Assembly: GCF_029623755.1 (NCBI RefSeq)
Contig: NZ_CP121106.1
Span: forward strand, 2,546,352 to 2,610,351
Length of the DNA: 64,000 nucleotides
Source: Altererythrobacter sp. CAU 1644
GTDB taxonomy: Bacteria; Pseudomonadota; Alphaproteobacteria; Sphingomonadales; Sphingomonadaceae
Reading direction: 5' to 3'
A program made the translations under genes and the position numbers. Below the pieces are notes generated by a model. That model worked only from the letters and a program-made list of their open reading frames with translations, did not search any database and had not been told where the DNA came from. Positions 55,671 through 64,000 of this stretch are shown here, one piece after another (position 1 is the stretch's first letter; each line of letters begins with the position of its first letter).

Positions 55671-55755
55671 GCCCCTGTGGCGGAATTGGTAGACGCGCTC
55701 GACTCAAAATCGAGTTTCTAACGAAGTGCCGGTTCGAGTCCGGCCAGGGGTACCA
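55671..55755 (+). tRNA. tRNA-Leu (CAA), with encoded CCA
   Basis: Acceptor GCCCCTG/CAGGGGT (first pair G-T), encoded CCA, anticodon stem CTCGA/TCGAG with loop CTCAAAA and anticodon CAA (Leu). The long variable arm and total of 85 bases fit class II. The 3' half overlaps the end of an antisense acyltransferase gene. Confidence 0.93.
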
Positions 55756-56818
55756 TCTCTTCCCGCTCTCGCTTGCTGCTGGCCACCCGGGCCTGCCGCC
55801 ACCTGTCGACCGGACGCTCGATGAACTGCAGGATCGCGGCGGATAGCAGCAGCGTGATCGCGATGGCGCTCCACGAGGGGTAGGGCAGTTCGTAGATCAG
55901 CACGCCGGCAACGACCACGAGATGGGTCAGGTAGATCGGATAGCTCAATTCCCCGATCCAGCGATCGAGCTTGAAGCTGCGCGTCGCGGCAAAGGCGAAG
56001 GGTGTGCCGACCGCCATACCGAGATAGATGGTCCAGCTTTGGACGGAGGGCGACCACCCGGTCCGCGGCAGGAAGCAGATCATCGCGATCATCGCTGCGA
56101 GCACCGCGAAGTGGCTCCACCGGGGCAGCGTGGTGACTCTGGGCAATGCCCGATAGGCGAGCATGCCGAACATGAACATGAACAGCGCTGTGATGAACAG
56201 ACGCCCCTGCCACAGCGCAAATTCGACCGGCAGCAGCATCCCGGCCATCCGCACCCCGATGCTGGCCAGCGCGATGAGCATGATCACCCAGGCCTTCCGC
56301 CCTGCGATCCACGGCGCCACGGCGTAGAACAGCAGCTCGATCGACAGGCTCCAGCTCTGGGGAACCAGCAGGCCCTGCCACCCCACCGCAGTCGTTTCGG
56401 TCGGCAGCCCGCCATAGGGATCGAGATAGAGCCCGCCGTTCTCGTCGACCATGAACCAGTAGAGCAGGTGCTGGCCGACCACGAAGATATTTTCGAACAC
56501 CAGCACGATGGCGGAGAGCGGGTTCGCGTAGAGGTCGCGGTGGTTGTCCATCGTCGCAGTGGCGGTCATCTCGAAAGCGAGCACCACCACCAGCGCGATC
56601 AGCAGCATGGCGAAATAGGCCGGTGCGAGGCGCAGCAGCCGGTTGCTGTAGAACAGGCGCCGGTCGTCATATTTCCCGTCGAGGATCAGCGCCATATAGA
56701 ACCCGGACACGACGAAGAACGCTTGTACGGCCGTGCCGCCGTGGATGAACTGCACGGTCGCGGTGGGGAGGTGGGCGAGGAGCACCGCCATGGCGAGGAG
56801 AAATCGGACGAGACCCAT
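55718..56818 (-). CDS. Acyltransferase family membrane protein
   Basis: A 366-aa acyltransferase-3 type protein with about ten hydrophobic segments. Family marks are FFVVSGFYMALIL, RLLRLAPAYFAMLL and SWSLSIELLFYAVAPW (the last with the usual Ser/Glu pair). Such enzymes acylate sugars or lipids in the inner membrane. Its C-terminus, EEMVPLAGLEPALR, is encoded antisense to the tRNA-Leu gene, whose 3' half it overlaps by 38 bases. Target unknown. Confidence 0.85.
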   Translation of the reverse strand: MGLVRFLLAMAVLLAHLPTATVQFIHGGTAVQAFFVVSGFYMALILDGKYDDRRLFYSNRLLRLAPAYFAMLLIALVVVLAFEMTATATMDNHRDLYANPLSAIVLVFENIFVVGQHLLYWFMVDENGGLYLDPYGGLPTETTAVGWQGLLVPQSWSLSIELLFYAVAPWIAGRKAWVIMLIALASIGVRMAGMLLPVEFALWQGRLFITALFMFMFGMLAYRALPRVTTLPRWSHFAVLAAMIAMICFLPRTGWSPSVQSWTIYLGMAVGTPFAFAATRSFKLDRWIGELSYPIYLTHLVVVAGVLIYELPYPSWSAIAITLLLSAAILQFIERPVDRWRQARVASSKREREEMVPLAGLEPALR

Positions 56819-56989
56819 GGCGAGGCTTTCCCATTCTGTTGTGGTTTCGATTCTTGCCGGATGTATTCTTATTCAGATATAGAGTCAAAATTAAATAAGA
56901 AACCCGAAGCCCGGCGAATGGGTTGCCCAATGCGGGCCAAGGCGCGTACCTCAATCGCCCTCACAGGCGGGAAGGATGAAGTCAAAGGA

Positions 56990-57559
56990 ATGGCCGACAA
57001 CCACCGAGAGGCCGAAGACGAATGGATCCTGCGGGCCGACCAGCTGCGCGCGCTCGTTTCGGCGGTTCGCACCGATATCGTCGATCACCTTGCCGGGCGC
57101 GGCGAGATGTCGATCAAGGAACTGGCGGAAGCGATCGGCAAGCAGCCGTCCGCGCTCTACCATCACCTCGAGCAGTTGCTGGATGTCGGCCTGGTGGTCG
57201 AATCGGGTGCCCGGGTGGTCAATCGCAAGAAGGAAAAGCTCTACCGCACGCCTTCGCGCAGGATGCGCTTGCGGAAAGCATTGGAGAGCGGGGAGCACGC
57301 CGACCTGATGGGGCAGATAGTGGCCTCGCTCAGCCGCCAGGCCGATCGCGATTTCTCCCGGGGCCAGGCAATTCCCACGGCCAGGGCGGATGGGGAGCAT
57401 CGCAATTTGGGCTTCTTCAGGCTCGTTGCCAAGCCCGATGCCGGTCGGCTGGAGGAGATCAACCGCCACCTCGAGGCGATTGCCGAACTGATGTGGGAAG
57501 AGAACGACGCCGAGGCCGAAAGCATGGTCCTCACCTGGATTATGGCGCCGGGCAACTGA
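56990..57559 (+). CDS. Winged-helix transcriptional regulator (ArsR-like)
   Basis: A 189-aa regulator. The winged helix is around DIVDHLAGRGEMSIKELAEAIGKQPSALYHHLEQLLDVGLV. The C-terminal 100 residues are helical and not recognised. ATG 56990 is used, although AAAGGA is directly adjacent rather than at normal distance; starts further upstream are possible (ATG near 56918 or 56930). It precedes the SLC13 gene by 62 bases, so it may control it. Confidence 0.8.
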   Translation: MADNHREAEDEWILRADQLRALVSAVRTDIVDHLAGRGEMSIKELAEAIGKQPSALYHHLEQLLDVGLVVESGARVVNRKKEKLYRTPSRRMRLRKALESGEHADLMGQIVASLSRQADRDFSRGQAIPTARADGEHRNLGFFRLVAKPDAGRLEEINRHLEAIAELMWEENDAEAESMVLTWIMAPGN

Positions 57560-57621
57560 TCGCCGCGCGATGTCGAATTCTTGCAGACTTTCCCGAGAGA
57601 TGGTCTAAGTCTGCCGCGTAG

Positions 57622-59421
57622 ATGCTGGAGATGCCATCCTTCCACGCGATCGCAGCGATGGTGGTCACCATCGCCATGTTCGTTGGCTTCGTCCGCGGAC
57701 GGATGTCGATCGAGATCATCTCGCTGCTGACGATCGCGGTCATCGCGGTCGGTCTCTATTTCTTCCCACTCGAAGGCACCAAGGAAGTCGATGGCCTGGA
57801 ACTGGCCTTCGGCGGATTCGGACACCCGGCGCTGATCACGATCTGCGCGCTGATGGTGATGGGCAGGGGGCTGGTCGTGACGGGCGCGCTCGAACCGGCA
57901 GCTCATTTCCTCGAGCGTGTATTCAAGATGAATCTGCAGCTTGGCCTGTTGGTCTCGCTCCTGATCGCATTCGTCTTCTCTATGTTCGTGAACAACACGC
58001 CAGTACTTGTGTTGATGATCCCGATTTTCGTCGCACTGGCGCAGCGTGGCGCAATGCCTGTTTCCAAGACTCTCATACCGTTGAATGCCGCATCATTGCT
58101 GGGAGGTCTTGCAACGACAATCGGCACATCGACCAACATCCTGGTGGTTTCGATAGCGGTGGATCTGGGAATGCCCGAAATGGGCGTGTTCCATTTCACA
58201 CCGATAGTGCTGATGGCCTCTCTCGTAGCATTGCCCTATCTCTGGTTGGTGATGCCGCGCATGCTGCCGGACAACAGCGTCGCGGATGCGTCCGAGCGGC
58301 GCCGGTTTCATACCCGGCTGAGGGTTGCCGGCGACAGCAGCATGATCGGCGAGGAAGTATCGGCGATCCTGCCGCGCCTGCCGACCGATATCAGGTTCCA
58401 TGACGAACTGGCCGGTCCGATCCAGCCACAGCAGCGCATCCATATCTCGGGAACGCATGAAGCGCTCGAGGATGCAGTGCGTGTGCTCAAGGGCGAGCTT
58501 GCGCCGAGCTGGGTGCTCGACCGAATCCGGCGCGAATCCTCGGCCCGGTCGCTCGATATCCTGGTGGTCGAAATGACCGTCACGGCAGATTCGCGGCTGA
58601 TCAATCGCACGCTTCCCACCTCCGGAATCGCCGATCTGCACGGCGTTGCCGTGCTCGGCATCCATCGCCCCGAACGGCTTATCGGGGAGCGCGACCAGTA
58701 CAGCGAAGGCGGCGACCTGCGCATCGCGGAAGGCGACGTTTTGCTGGTGATGGGCTTGCCGGAGGATGTGCAGGTCTTCGCCCGCAGCGACAGCCTGCTG
58801 ATGCTCGAAGGTGCGCGTGAGCTACCGCGCAAGTCCAAGGCCCTGCTGTCCGCTGTCATCATGGGGGTGGCGGTGTTCACCGCCTCGGTCGGCATCTTCC
58901 CGATTGCGATTTCGGCGCTGGCCGGCGCGATCCTGATGTTCCTGACCGGCTGCGTGAAATTCGACCGGGTGGGCCGGGCCCTGTCCGGCCAGGTCATCGT
59001 GCTGGTGGCTGCGAGTATCGCGATCGGGCGGATTATCGACGATAGCGGGGCGGCGGCATGGCTGGGGCAGATGATGGGCTATGGCCTGCAATTCCTGCCA
59101 CCCGCAGCGGTGGTGGCGGCCGTCATGTTGTTCGTGACCGTGCTGACCAATTTCGCCTCGAATGCGACCGCCGCAACGGTCGGGACGCCAATCGCCTTCA
59201 GCATCGCCAAGCAGCTCGGCCTGCCGGCAGAACCGCTGGTTCTGGCCGTGCTGTTCGGCTGCAACCTCTGCTACGCGACCCCGATCGCCTACCAGACGAA
59301 CATGCTGATCATGGGGGAGGGGGGATATCAGTTTAAGGACTATATCCGCACCGGCGTGCCCCTGGTCCTGATCATGGTGGTGAGCCTCTCGTTCCTGCTC
59401 GCCGTGAACTATGGGATGTGA
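57622..59421 (+). CDS. SLC13-family permease with TrkA-C domains
   Basis: A 599-aa secondary transporter. Membrane segments flank a central cytoplasmic part: FVNNTPVLVLMIPIF and NAASLLGGLATTIGTSTNILV are the SLC13/DASS (anion) marks. Two TrkA-C/RCK-C regions lie roughly at residues 215-385 (ERRRFHTRLRVAGDSSM and EGDVLLVMGLPEDV). A second membrane half follows, ending TNMLIMGEGGYQF. Sodium- or proton-coupled uptake of anions such as sulfate or dicarboxylates is typical. The substrate is unknown. ATG 57622 is used; ATG 57631 is possible. Confidence 0.87.
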   Translation: MLEMPSFHAIAAMVVTIAMFVGFVRGRMSIEIISLLTIAVIAVGLYFFPLEGTKEVDGLELAFGGFGHPALITICALMVMGRGLVVTGALEPAAHFLERVFKMNLQLGLLVSLLIAFVFSMFVNNTPVLVLMIPIFVALAQRGAMPVSKTLIPLNAASLLGGLATTIGTSTNILVVSIAVDLGMPEMGVFHFTPIVLMASLVALPYLWLVMPRMLPDNSVADASERRRFHTRLRVAGDSSMIGEEVSAILPRLPTDIRFHDELAGPIQPQQRIHISGTHEALEDAVRVLKGELAPSWVLDRIRRESSARSLDILVVEMTVTADSRLINRTLPTSGIADLHGVAVLGIHRPERLIGERDQYSEGGDLRIAEGDVLLVMGLPEDVQVFARSDSLLMLEGARELPRKSKALLSAVIMGVAVFTASVGIFPIAISALAGAILMFLTGCVKFDRVGRALSGQVIVLVAASIAIGRIIDDSGAAAWLGQMMGYGLQFLPPAAVVAAVMLFVTVLTNFASNATAATVGTPIAFSIAKQLGLPAEPLVLAVLFGCNLCYATPIAYQTNMLIMGEGGYQFKDYIRTGVPLVLIMVVSLSFLLAVNYGM

Positions 59422-59594
59422 GGGGGTGGGCTTTCCTACTCCACCGGCGGCTGGCAAATTCGCCCGATGAGTTTGAGGCCAAGATCGGCGGCGGGGTGCG
59501 GCGCTTTATCGCGCTTGTCGCCCGGCAGATTTTCAAGACATGGACCGTGTTCCATGTGTTCCATCCTGTAGGAATTACCGAGGAGAGATAGACG

Positions 59595-60935
59595 ATGAGC
59601 GCAAGGCAAATCACGACATCGCTGGCAGCATTGGGATTGGCGCTGGCCGCATCCGTCCCCGCGCAAGCAGGCGATCTGCGTGAAGATCTGGCCGCAGACA
59701 TGCCTGCCCTGATGGAGCTCTATCGCGATCTCCATGCCAATCCCGAACTCAGCTTCGAAGAGCACAAGACCGCGGCCAAGCTGGCCAAGATCATGCGCGA
59801 ACTGGGCTTCGAGGTGACCGAAGGCGTCGGACAAACCGGGGTCGTCTCGGTCATGCGCAACGGCGATGGTCCGGTGGTCATGCTGCGCGCCGACATGGAT
59901 GGCTTGCCGGTGATCGAACAGACGGGCCTGCCTTTTGCGAGCAAGGTCATGGCGACGCCCGCCAGCGGGGTCACCACCGGTGTTATGCACGCCTGCGGCC
60001 ACGATACCCATATGACCGGTTTCATCGGGGCGGCACGACTGCTGGCCGAGCGCAAGGATGAATGGCAGGGGACGCTGGTGATGATCCTGCAGCCGGCCGA
60101 GGAACTGGGCCTTGGCGCCATCGCCATGCTCGAAGACGGTCTCTACACCCGTTTCCCCAAGCCCGAATACGTCCTCGCCTTCCACGATGCAGCCGCGCCC
60201 GCTCCGGCGGGAACGATCGGCTACACGCCGGGCTATGCGCTGGCCAATGTCGACAGCGTGGACATCCATGTGAAGGGGATCGGCGGGCATGGTGCTTATC
60301 CGCACACCACGGTTGACCCCGTGGTACTCGCCAGCTCGATCGTGATGAAACTGCAGACGGTGGTGAGCCGCAACTCCTCGCCGCTCGATCCGGCGGTGAT
60401 CACCGTGGGCAGCTTCCATGCAGGGGCGAAGCACAACATCATCTCGGACGAGGCGAAGCTGCAGCTGACCGTACGCAGCTATTCGGACGAGAGCCGCCAG
60501 CTGTTGCTCGACGGTATCCGCCGGGTGGCGCGGGGCGAGGCGATCACGGCGGGCCTGCCAGAAGAGCTCATGCCCGAGGTGACGGTCGAGGAACCCTATA
60601 CGCCCTCGACCTATAACGATCCCGGCTTCAGCGAGGAACGCGCCGCCGCCTTCAGGGCACGCTTCGGAGAGGACCGGGTCATCCAATGGCCGGCAGTGAT
60701 GGGCGGCGAGGACTTCAGCCAGTTCCGGCGCGCTGCGCCCGACGACGTGAAGTCGATGATCTTCTGGATCAGCGGGACGCCCGACGAGATGCTCACTGCG
60801 CTCAAGGAGGAGGGCAAGCCGTTGCCATCGCTCCATTCGCCCTTCTGGGCGCCCGATGCGGAGAAGGTGATAGCGACCGGGGCCGAAGCGCTTGCCGGTG
60901 CAGCGCTCGAATTGATGCCGCGCAGCGGAGGCTGA
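59595..60935 (+). CDS. Exported M20-family amidohydrolase
   Basis: A 446-aa metallo-amidohydrolase with a signal peptide (MSARQITTSLAALGLALAASVPAQA). Zinc-binding residues are in MHACGHDTHMTG, QPAEELGLGA and the later H of FHDAAAP; GGHGAYPHTTVDPV marks the dimerisation lid. Such enzymes remove acyl groups from amino acids or peptides (hippurate hydrolase-like). Export to the periplasm is unusual among M20D enzymes but seen in sphingomonads. The exact substrate is unknown. GAGGAGA precedes the ATG. Confidence 0.9.
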   Translation: MSARQITTSLAALGLALAASVPAQAGDLREDLAADMPALMELYRDLHANPELSFEEHKTAAKLAKIMRELGFEVTEGVGQTGVVSVMRNGDGPVVMLRADMDGLPVIEQTGLPFASKVMATPASGVTTGVMHACGHDTHMTGFIGAARLLAERKDEWQGTLVMILQPAEELGLGAIAMLEDGLYTRFPKPEYVLAFHDAAAPAPAGTIGYTPGYALANVDSVDIHVKGIGGHGAYPHTTVDPVVLASSIVMKLQTVVSRNSSPLDPAVITVGSFHAGAKHNIISDEAKLQLTVRSYSDESRQLLLDGIRRVARGEAITAGLPEELMPEVTVEEPYTPSTYNDPGFSEERAAAFRARFGEDRVIQWPAVMGGEDFSQFRRAAPDDVKSMIFWISGTPDEMLTALKEEGKPLPSLHSPFWAPDAEKVIATGAEALAGAALELMPRSGG

Positions 60936-60957
60936 ACACACCAAATTTCCGGCTCGG

Positions 60958-61002
60958 AAAAATTGACGGCCGCCGGAGCATTGGGGGTGCTCCGACGGCC
61001 GT
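60958..61002 (-). terminator. Rho-independent terminator after the aceA transcript
   Basis: The arms ACGGCCG-C-CGGAGCA (60966-60980) and TGCTCCG-A-CGGCCGT (60988-61002) pair except for one central mismatch, with a seven-base loop. On the minus strand a run of five T follows (60958-60962). The terminator therefore serves the minus-strand aceA-sORF transcript, not the M20 gene. Confidence 0.88.
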
Positions 61003-61044
61003 ACTCTCCTCCCCAGGAGACCGGTAATTGGGTGGCTCAGGCGC

Positions 61045-61209
61045 TCAGGTGTAGGTGCCGAGCCGGTGGTGCAGCGCGTTGATCTTGGCGAGTTCGTCAC
61101 GATCCTCGGTTGCCTTGGCATGGCTTTCGAGCGCGCGGCGCAGCAGTTTGAAGTCGGCGGTGGAGAGCAGGGCGCGGGCGCGGCCTGGTTCCTTGGCGTC
61201 GGTAGGCAT
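61045..61209 (-). CDS. Small protein downstream of isocitrate lyase
   Basis: A 54-aa protein beginning MPTDAKEPGRARALL and ending LAKINALHHRLGTYT, mostly helical. An AAGGAGAGAG ribosome site precedes the ATG, and the gene lies between aceA (14 bases upstream) and the terminator, so it is transcribed with aceA. No domain recognised. Being inside the operon and before the terminator supports real translation. Confidence 0.72.
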   Translation of the reverse strand: MPTDAKEPGRARALLSTADFKLLRRALESHAKATEDRDELAKINALHHRLGTYT

Positions 61210-61222
61210 GGCGTCTCTCTCC

Positions 61223-62821
61223 TTACGCTGCTTCGAACTGGTTCATGGTGTTGTCCTTGCCGCCGGCCTTCAGGGCAGCTTCCCCGGCAAAGTATTCCTT
61301 GTGATCGTCGCCGATGTCCGATCCGGCCATGTTCTGGTGCTTCACGCAGGCGATACCCTGGCGGATTTCCTGGCGCTGCACGTTCTTGACGTAACCGAGC
61401 ATCGCTTGCTCGCCGAAATATTCCTTGGCGAGATTGTCGGTGCTCAGCGCGGCCGTGTGATAGGTCGGCAGCGTGATCAGGTGGTGGAAGATGCCGGCGC
61501 GCTTCGCAGCATCGCGCTGGAAGGTGCGGATCTTCTCGTCAGCTTCGGCGGCAAGCTCGGTCCCGTCATAGTCGACACTCATCAGCTTGTCGCGCTCGTA
61601 GGCGGAGACGTCCTGACCAGCTTCTGCCCATGCATCATAGACTTGCTGGCGGAAGTTGAGGGTCCAGTTGAAGCTGGGCGAGTTGTTGTAGACGAGCTTG
61701 GCGTTGGGGATCACCTCGCGGATGCGGTCAACCATGCCCGCGATCTGATCGATGTGCGGCTTCTCGGTTTCGATCCACAGCAGGTCCGCGCCGTTCTGGA
61801 GCGAAGTGATGCAATCGAGCACGCAGCGATCCTCCCCGGTGCCCGGGCGGAACTGGTAGAGGTTGGACGGCAGGCGCTTCGGTGCCAGCAACTGGCCGTC
61901 GCGGCTGATGAAGACCTGGCCGTTCGAAATGTTCGCCGGATCGACCGGATCGGCATCGAGGAAGGCGTTGTACTGGTCGCCCAGGTCGCCCGGCTCCTGC
62001 GAGAATGCGATCTGCTTGGTCAGCCCGGCCCCCAGCGAGTCGGTGCGTGCGACGATGATGCCGTCTTCGACACCCAGTTCGAGGAAGGCATGGCGGATCG
62101 CGCGGATCTTCTGCAGGAAGTCCTCGTGCGGAACAGTGACCTTGCCGTCCTGGTGGCCGCACTGCTTTTCGTCCGACACCTGGTTTTCGATCTGGATGGC
62201 ACAGGCACCCGCCTCGACCATTTTCTTGGCGAGCAGGTAGGTCGCTTCGGCATTGCCGAAACCGGCGTCGATATCGGCAATGATCGGAACGACATGCGTT
62301 TCATAGTTGTCGATCGCCTGTTCGATCCGCTTGGCTTCGACTTCGTCGCCGCGTCCCCGAGCCTGGTCGAGGTCGCGGAACATCATGCCGAGTTCGCGCG
62401 CGTCGGCCTGGCGCAGGAAGGTGTAGAGCTCCTCGATCAGCGCCGGAACGCTGGTCTTCTCGTGCATCGACTGGTCCGGCAGGGGGCCGAATTCGCTCCG
62501 CAGCGCGGCAATCATCCACCCCGAGAGGTAGAGGTAACGCTGTTTGGTGCTGCCGAAATGCTTCTTGATGGAGATCATCTTCTGCTGCGCGATGAAACCA
62601 TGCCAGCACCCCAGCGACTGCGTGTAGTTGGCCGGGTCGCGATCATAGGCCTCCATGTCGGCGCGCATGATCTTCGCGGTGTATTTCGCGATGTCGAGGC
62701 CAGTGGGGAAGCGGTTCTGGATCGCCATGCGAGCCGCGCTTTCCGGATCGACCGCTTTCCACGAAGCGCCATTGCCTTCGATCGTTTGGCGGAACTGGTT
62801 GATGGTGGCCTGGTACGTCAC
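61223..62821 (-). CDS. aceA: Isocitrate lyase
   Basis: Splits isocitrate to succinate and glyoxylate, the entry of the glyoxylate shunt for growth on acetate or fatty acids. The 532-aa product is of the longer subgroup. The signature is DEKQCGHQDGKV (K-x-C-G-H, with Gln in place of the second Lys/Arg), preceded by IQIENQ. ATG 62821 starts MTYQATINQFRQT. Malate synthase is not in the window. The XRE regulator lies divergently across a 171-base region with palindromes. Confidence 0.95.
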   Translation of the reverse strand: MTYQATINQFRQTIEGNGASWKAVDPESAARMAIQNRFPTGLDIAKYTAKIMRADMEAYDRDPANYTQSLGCWHGFIAQQKMISIKKHFGSTKQRYLYLSGWMIAALRSEFGPLPDQSMHEKTSVPALIEELYTFLRQADARELGMMFRDLDQARGRGDEVEAKRIEQAIDNYETHVVPIIADIDAGFGNAEATYLLAKKMVEAGACAIQIENQVSDEKQCGHQDGKVTVPHEDFLQKIRAIRHAFLELGVEDGIIVARTDSLGAGLTKQIAFSQEPGDLGDQYNAFLDADPVDPANISNGQVFISRDGQLLAPKRLPSNLYQFRPGTGEDRCVLDCITSLQNGADLLWIETEKPHIDQIAGMVDRIREVIPNAKLVYNNSPSFNWTLNFRQQVYDAWAEAGQDVSAYERDKLMSVDYDGTELAAEADEKIRTFQRDAAKRAGIFHHLITLPTYHTAALSTDNLAKEYFGEQAMLGYVKNVQRQEIRQGIACVKHQNMAGSDIGDDHKEYFAGEAALKAGGKDNTMNQFEAA

Positions 62822-62901
62822 TTGAATTCTCCTACTGGGCGGGGAGGTGCCCCTTGCCCTTGGAGAATGCGGGCGCGGATCGATTCTCGATAGAGAAAAT
62901 T

Positions 62902-62912
62902 ACAAACTTTGT
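62902..62912. promoter_or_regulatory. Possible RamB/MmsR-like operator
   Basis: The bases ACAAACTTTGT lie between aceA and its likely regulator and resemble the AAACTTTGCAAA-type site bound by RamB in actinobacteria (remembered consensus). It is close upstream of the aceA start. Identity as a binding site is inference. Confidence 0.35.
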
Positions 62913-62952
62913 TGTCTATATGAGGCTCAATTCCACTTTACACGTGTGAATA

Positions 62953-62968
62953 TGTAAATATATTTACA
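62953..62968. promoter_or_regulatory. Perfect 16-bp palindrome before the XRE regulator
   Basis: TGTAAATATATTTACA is its own reverse complement and ends 24 bases before the regulator start. A second near-palindrome around ACACGTGT lies at 62940-62947. An operator, probably for the regulator itself, is the likeliest role. Confidence 0.55.
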
Positions 62969-62992
62969 AACGAGCTTATCGAGGAGATGCCT

Positions 62993-64000
62993 GTGGTCGA
63001 TGGTTCGATCTTTGCTGGACCAGCGCTGCGCCGACTTCGCAAGCGCGAGGGCATGACGCAAGCCGGCATGGCCGCAACGCTCGGAATATCGCCGAGTTAC
63101 CTCAACCTGATCGAGCGTAACCAGCGGCCACTTTCGGCGCGTGTTCTCGTGCAAGTGATCGAGCAATTCGATTTCGACCCACGTAACTTGCGCGAAGAAG
63201 AGGCGATCGGCGGAGTCGAGGGGCTGGCACGGCGCCTGGCAGACGAGCGATTTTCCGACCTCGGCATCGACCGTGACGAGGTCAGCGAGTTCCTGGCGAC
63301 CACACCGCAGGCCGCCGCCGCATTTGCGCGGCTTTACGACAATGCAGCCCCCGGCAGCACCGCAGCAGGCGGCGACGACGCCCTGTCGGCCTCGCGCCGG
63401 GAAATCGAGCGCTGGCGCAACCATTTTGCCGATCTGGACCATGCCGCCGAGCAGTTAGCGGACGAAATGCGCCTGTCGCGCAGCGATATCGATGCCGCTC
63501 TCACCGAGCGATTGCGGGAGAAGCACCAGCTGTCGGTGCGCATCCTGCCGCTCGACGTCATGCCCGGCGCGATCCGGCGGCTCGATCTTCATGCCCGCCA
63601 GCTCCAGCTTTCCGAGATGCTCGACCGTTCTTCGCGCAATTTCCAGATTGCCCTGCAAATCGCACAACTCGAACAGCGCGAGGCGATTGATAATCTCGTT
63701 GCGGGTGCGCAACTGACCGATGCATCAGCCCGGCAATTGTTCGAGCGGCATTTGACGGGCTACGTCGCGGCGGCCCTGCTCATGCCCTATGGCCGCTTCC
63801 TGCGCGCTTGCGACCAGACGGGGTATGACCTCACTGTCCTGCAACGTCGCTTCGGAACCAGTTTCGAGCAGGTCGCACATCGCCTCACTACGCTCCAGCG
63901 GGTCGGACAACGGGGGTTGCCCTTCTTCATGGCGAGGGTCGACCGGGCCGGACAGTTCTCGAAGCGTTTCTCGGGTGCGAGCGGGGCCACGATCCTCGAA
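62993..64000 (+). CDS. XRE-type short-chain acyl-CoA regulator, partial
   Basis: The frame runs to the end of the window; 336 residues are visible. The N-terminal HTH_XRE domain reads LRRLRKREGMTQAGMAATLGISPSYLNLIERNQRPLSA broken across helix pairs. A middle ImmA/IrrE-like region contains RLREKHQLSVRILPLD. This matches the RamB/ScfR/MmsR group that controls glyoxylate-shunt and acyl-CoA genes. Start: GTG 62993, six bases after GAGGAG; ATG 62987 directly abuts the ribosome site and is less likely. Divergence from aceA supports it as the regulator. Confidence 0.85.
   Translation, partial: MVDGSIFAGPALRRLRKREGMTQAGMAATLGISPSYLNLIERNQRPLSARVLVQVIEQFDFDPRNLREEEAIGGVEGLARRLADERFSDLGIDRDEVSEFLATTPQAAAAFARLYDNAAPGSTAAGGDDALSASRREIERWRNHFADLDHAAEQLADEMRLSRSDIDAALTERLREKHQLSVRILPLDVMPGAIRRLDLHARQLQLSEMLDRSSRNFQIALQIAQLEQREAIDNLVAGAQLTDASARQLFERHLTGYVAAALLMPYGRFLRACDQTGYDLTVLQRRFGTSFEQVAHRLTTLQRVGQRGLPFFMARVDRAGQFSKRFSGASGATILE

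Noticed and set aside
59436..61121. 561-aa minus-strand frame antisense to the M20 peptidase
   Set aside because: No recognisable domain; overlaps a gene with full catalytic motifs and the mapped terminator.

Overview
The window is GC-rich alphaproteobacterial chromosome, most likely order Sphingomonadales and probably Erythrobacteraceae. The reasons are the gene families and their order: murU-addB-addA-trxA, mfd-sdhE near recG, zapA-6S RNA-5-formyl-THF cyclo-ligase, a DUF2842 protein, an entericidin, and an MmsR/ScfR-like XRE regulator divergent from isocitrate lyase. The assignment is by recognition of families; no search was run.

Layout. 1-10.6 kb: end of a MurNAc-1-phosphate uridylyltransferase gene, the AddAB break-repair nuclease, thioredoxin, an inositol-phosphatase-family gene coupled to argJ, and two exported proteins. 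10.6-26.0 kb: secA, GNAT, TauE/SafE permease, tRNA-Asn, NAD kinase, an EAL protein, mfd, sdhE, recG, LysE, a low-molecular-weight phosphatase, a Pmp3-type membrane peptide, an SDR and an entericidin lipoprotein.

26.06-34.34 kb is a foreign island, visibly AT-richer than its surroundings. It sits in a tRNA-Pro(CGG) gene and is bounded by a perfect 58-bp direct repeat equal to the 3' part of that tRNA. It carries a tyrosine integrase, a primase-polymerase/SF3 helicase, a small exported protein, and a translationally coupled pair of unknown genes (an 835-aa four-helix membrane protein and a 334-aa soluble protein). A strongly self-complementary 110-bp segment lies in the divergent intergenic region. 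No capsid, tail or packaging genes were recognised, so it looks like a satellite-type integrative element with cargo. The membrane/soluble pair is the best candidate here for an undescribed system.

34.4-47 kb: thyA, the E1-alpha/E1-beta/E2 genes of a branched-chain 2-oxoacid dehydrogenase, tRNA-Asp, an MBL hydrolase, an autoregulated ArsR-SRPBCC pair, folate cyclo-ligase, 6S RNA, zapA, and transketolase-GAPDH-PGK. 47-64 kb: a flavodoxin-fold protein, class I aldolase, two paralogous small exported proteins, thiE, an L,D-transpeptidase and an M23 peptidase, EF-P, an inositol monophosphatase, tRNA-Leu with an acyltransferase running into it antisense, an SLC13/TrkA-C transporter, an M20 amidohydrolase, and isocitrate lyase facing its probable regulator across a palindrome-rich region.

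How the parts fit: the core regions hold DNA repair (AddAB, Mfd, RecG), cell-wall recycling and remodelling (MurU, L,D-transpeptidase, M23), and gluconeogenic/anaplerotic carbon metabolism (transketolase, GAPDH, PGK, aldolase, isocitrate lyase). No CRISPR array, IS element or rRNA was seen.
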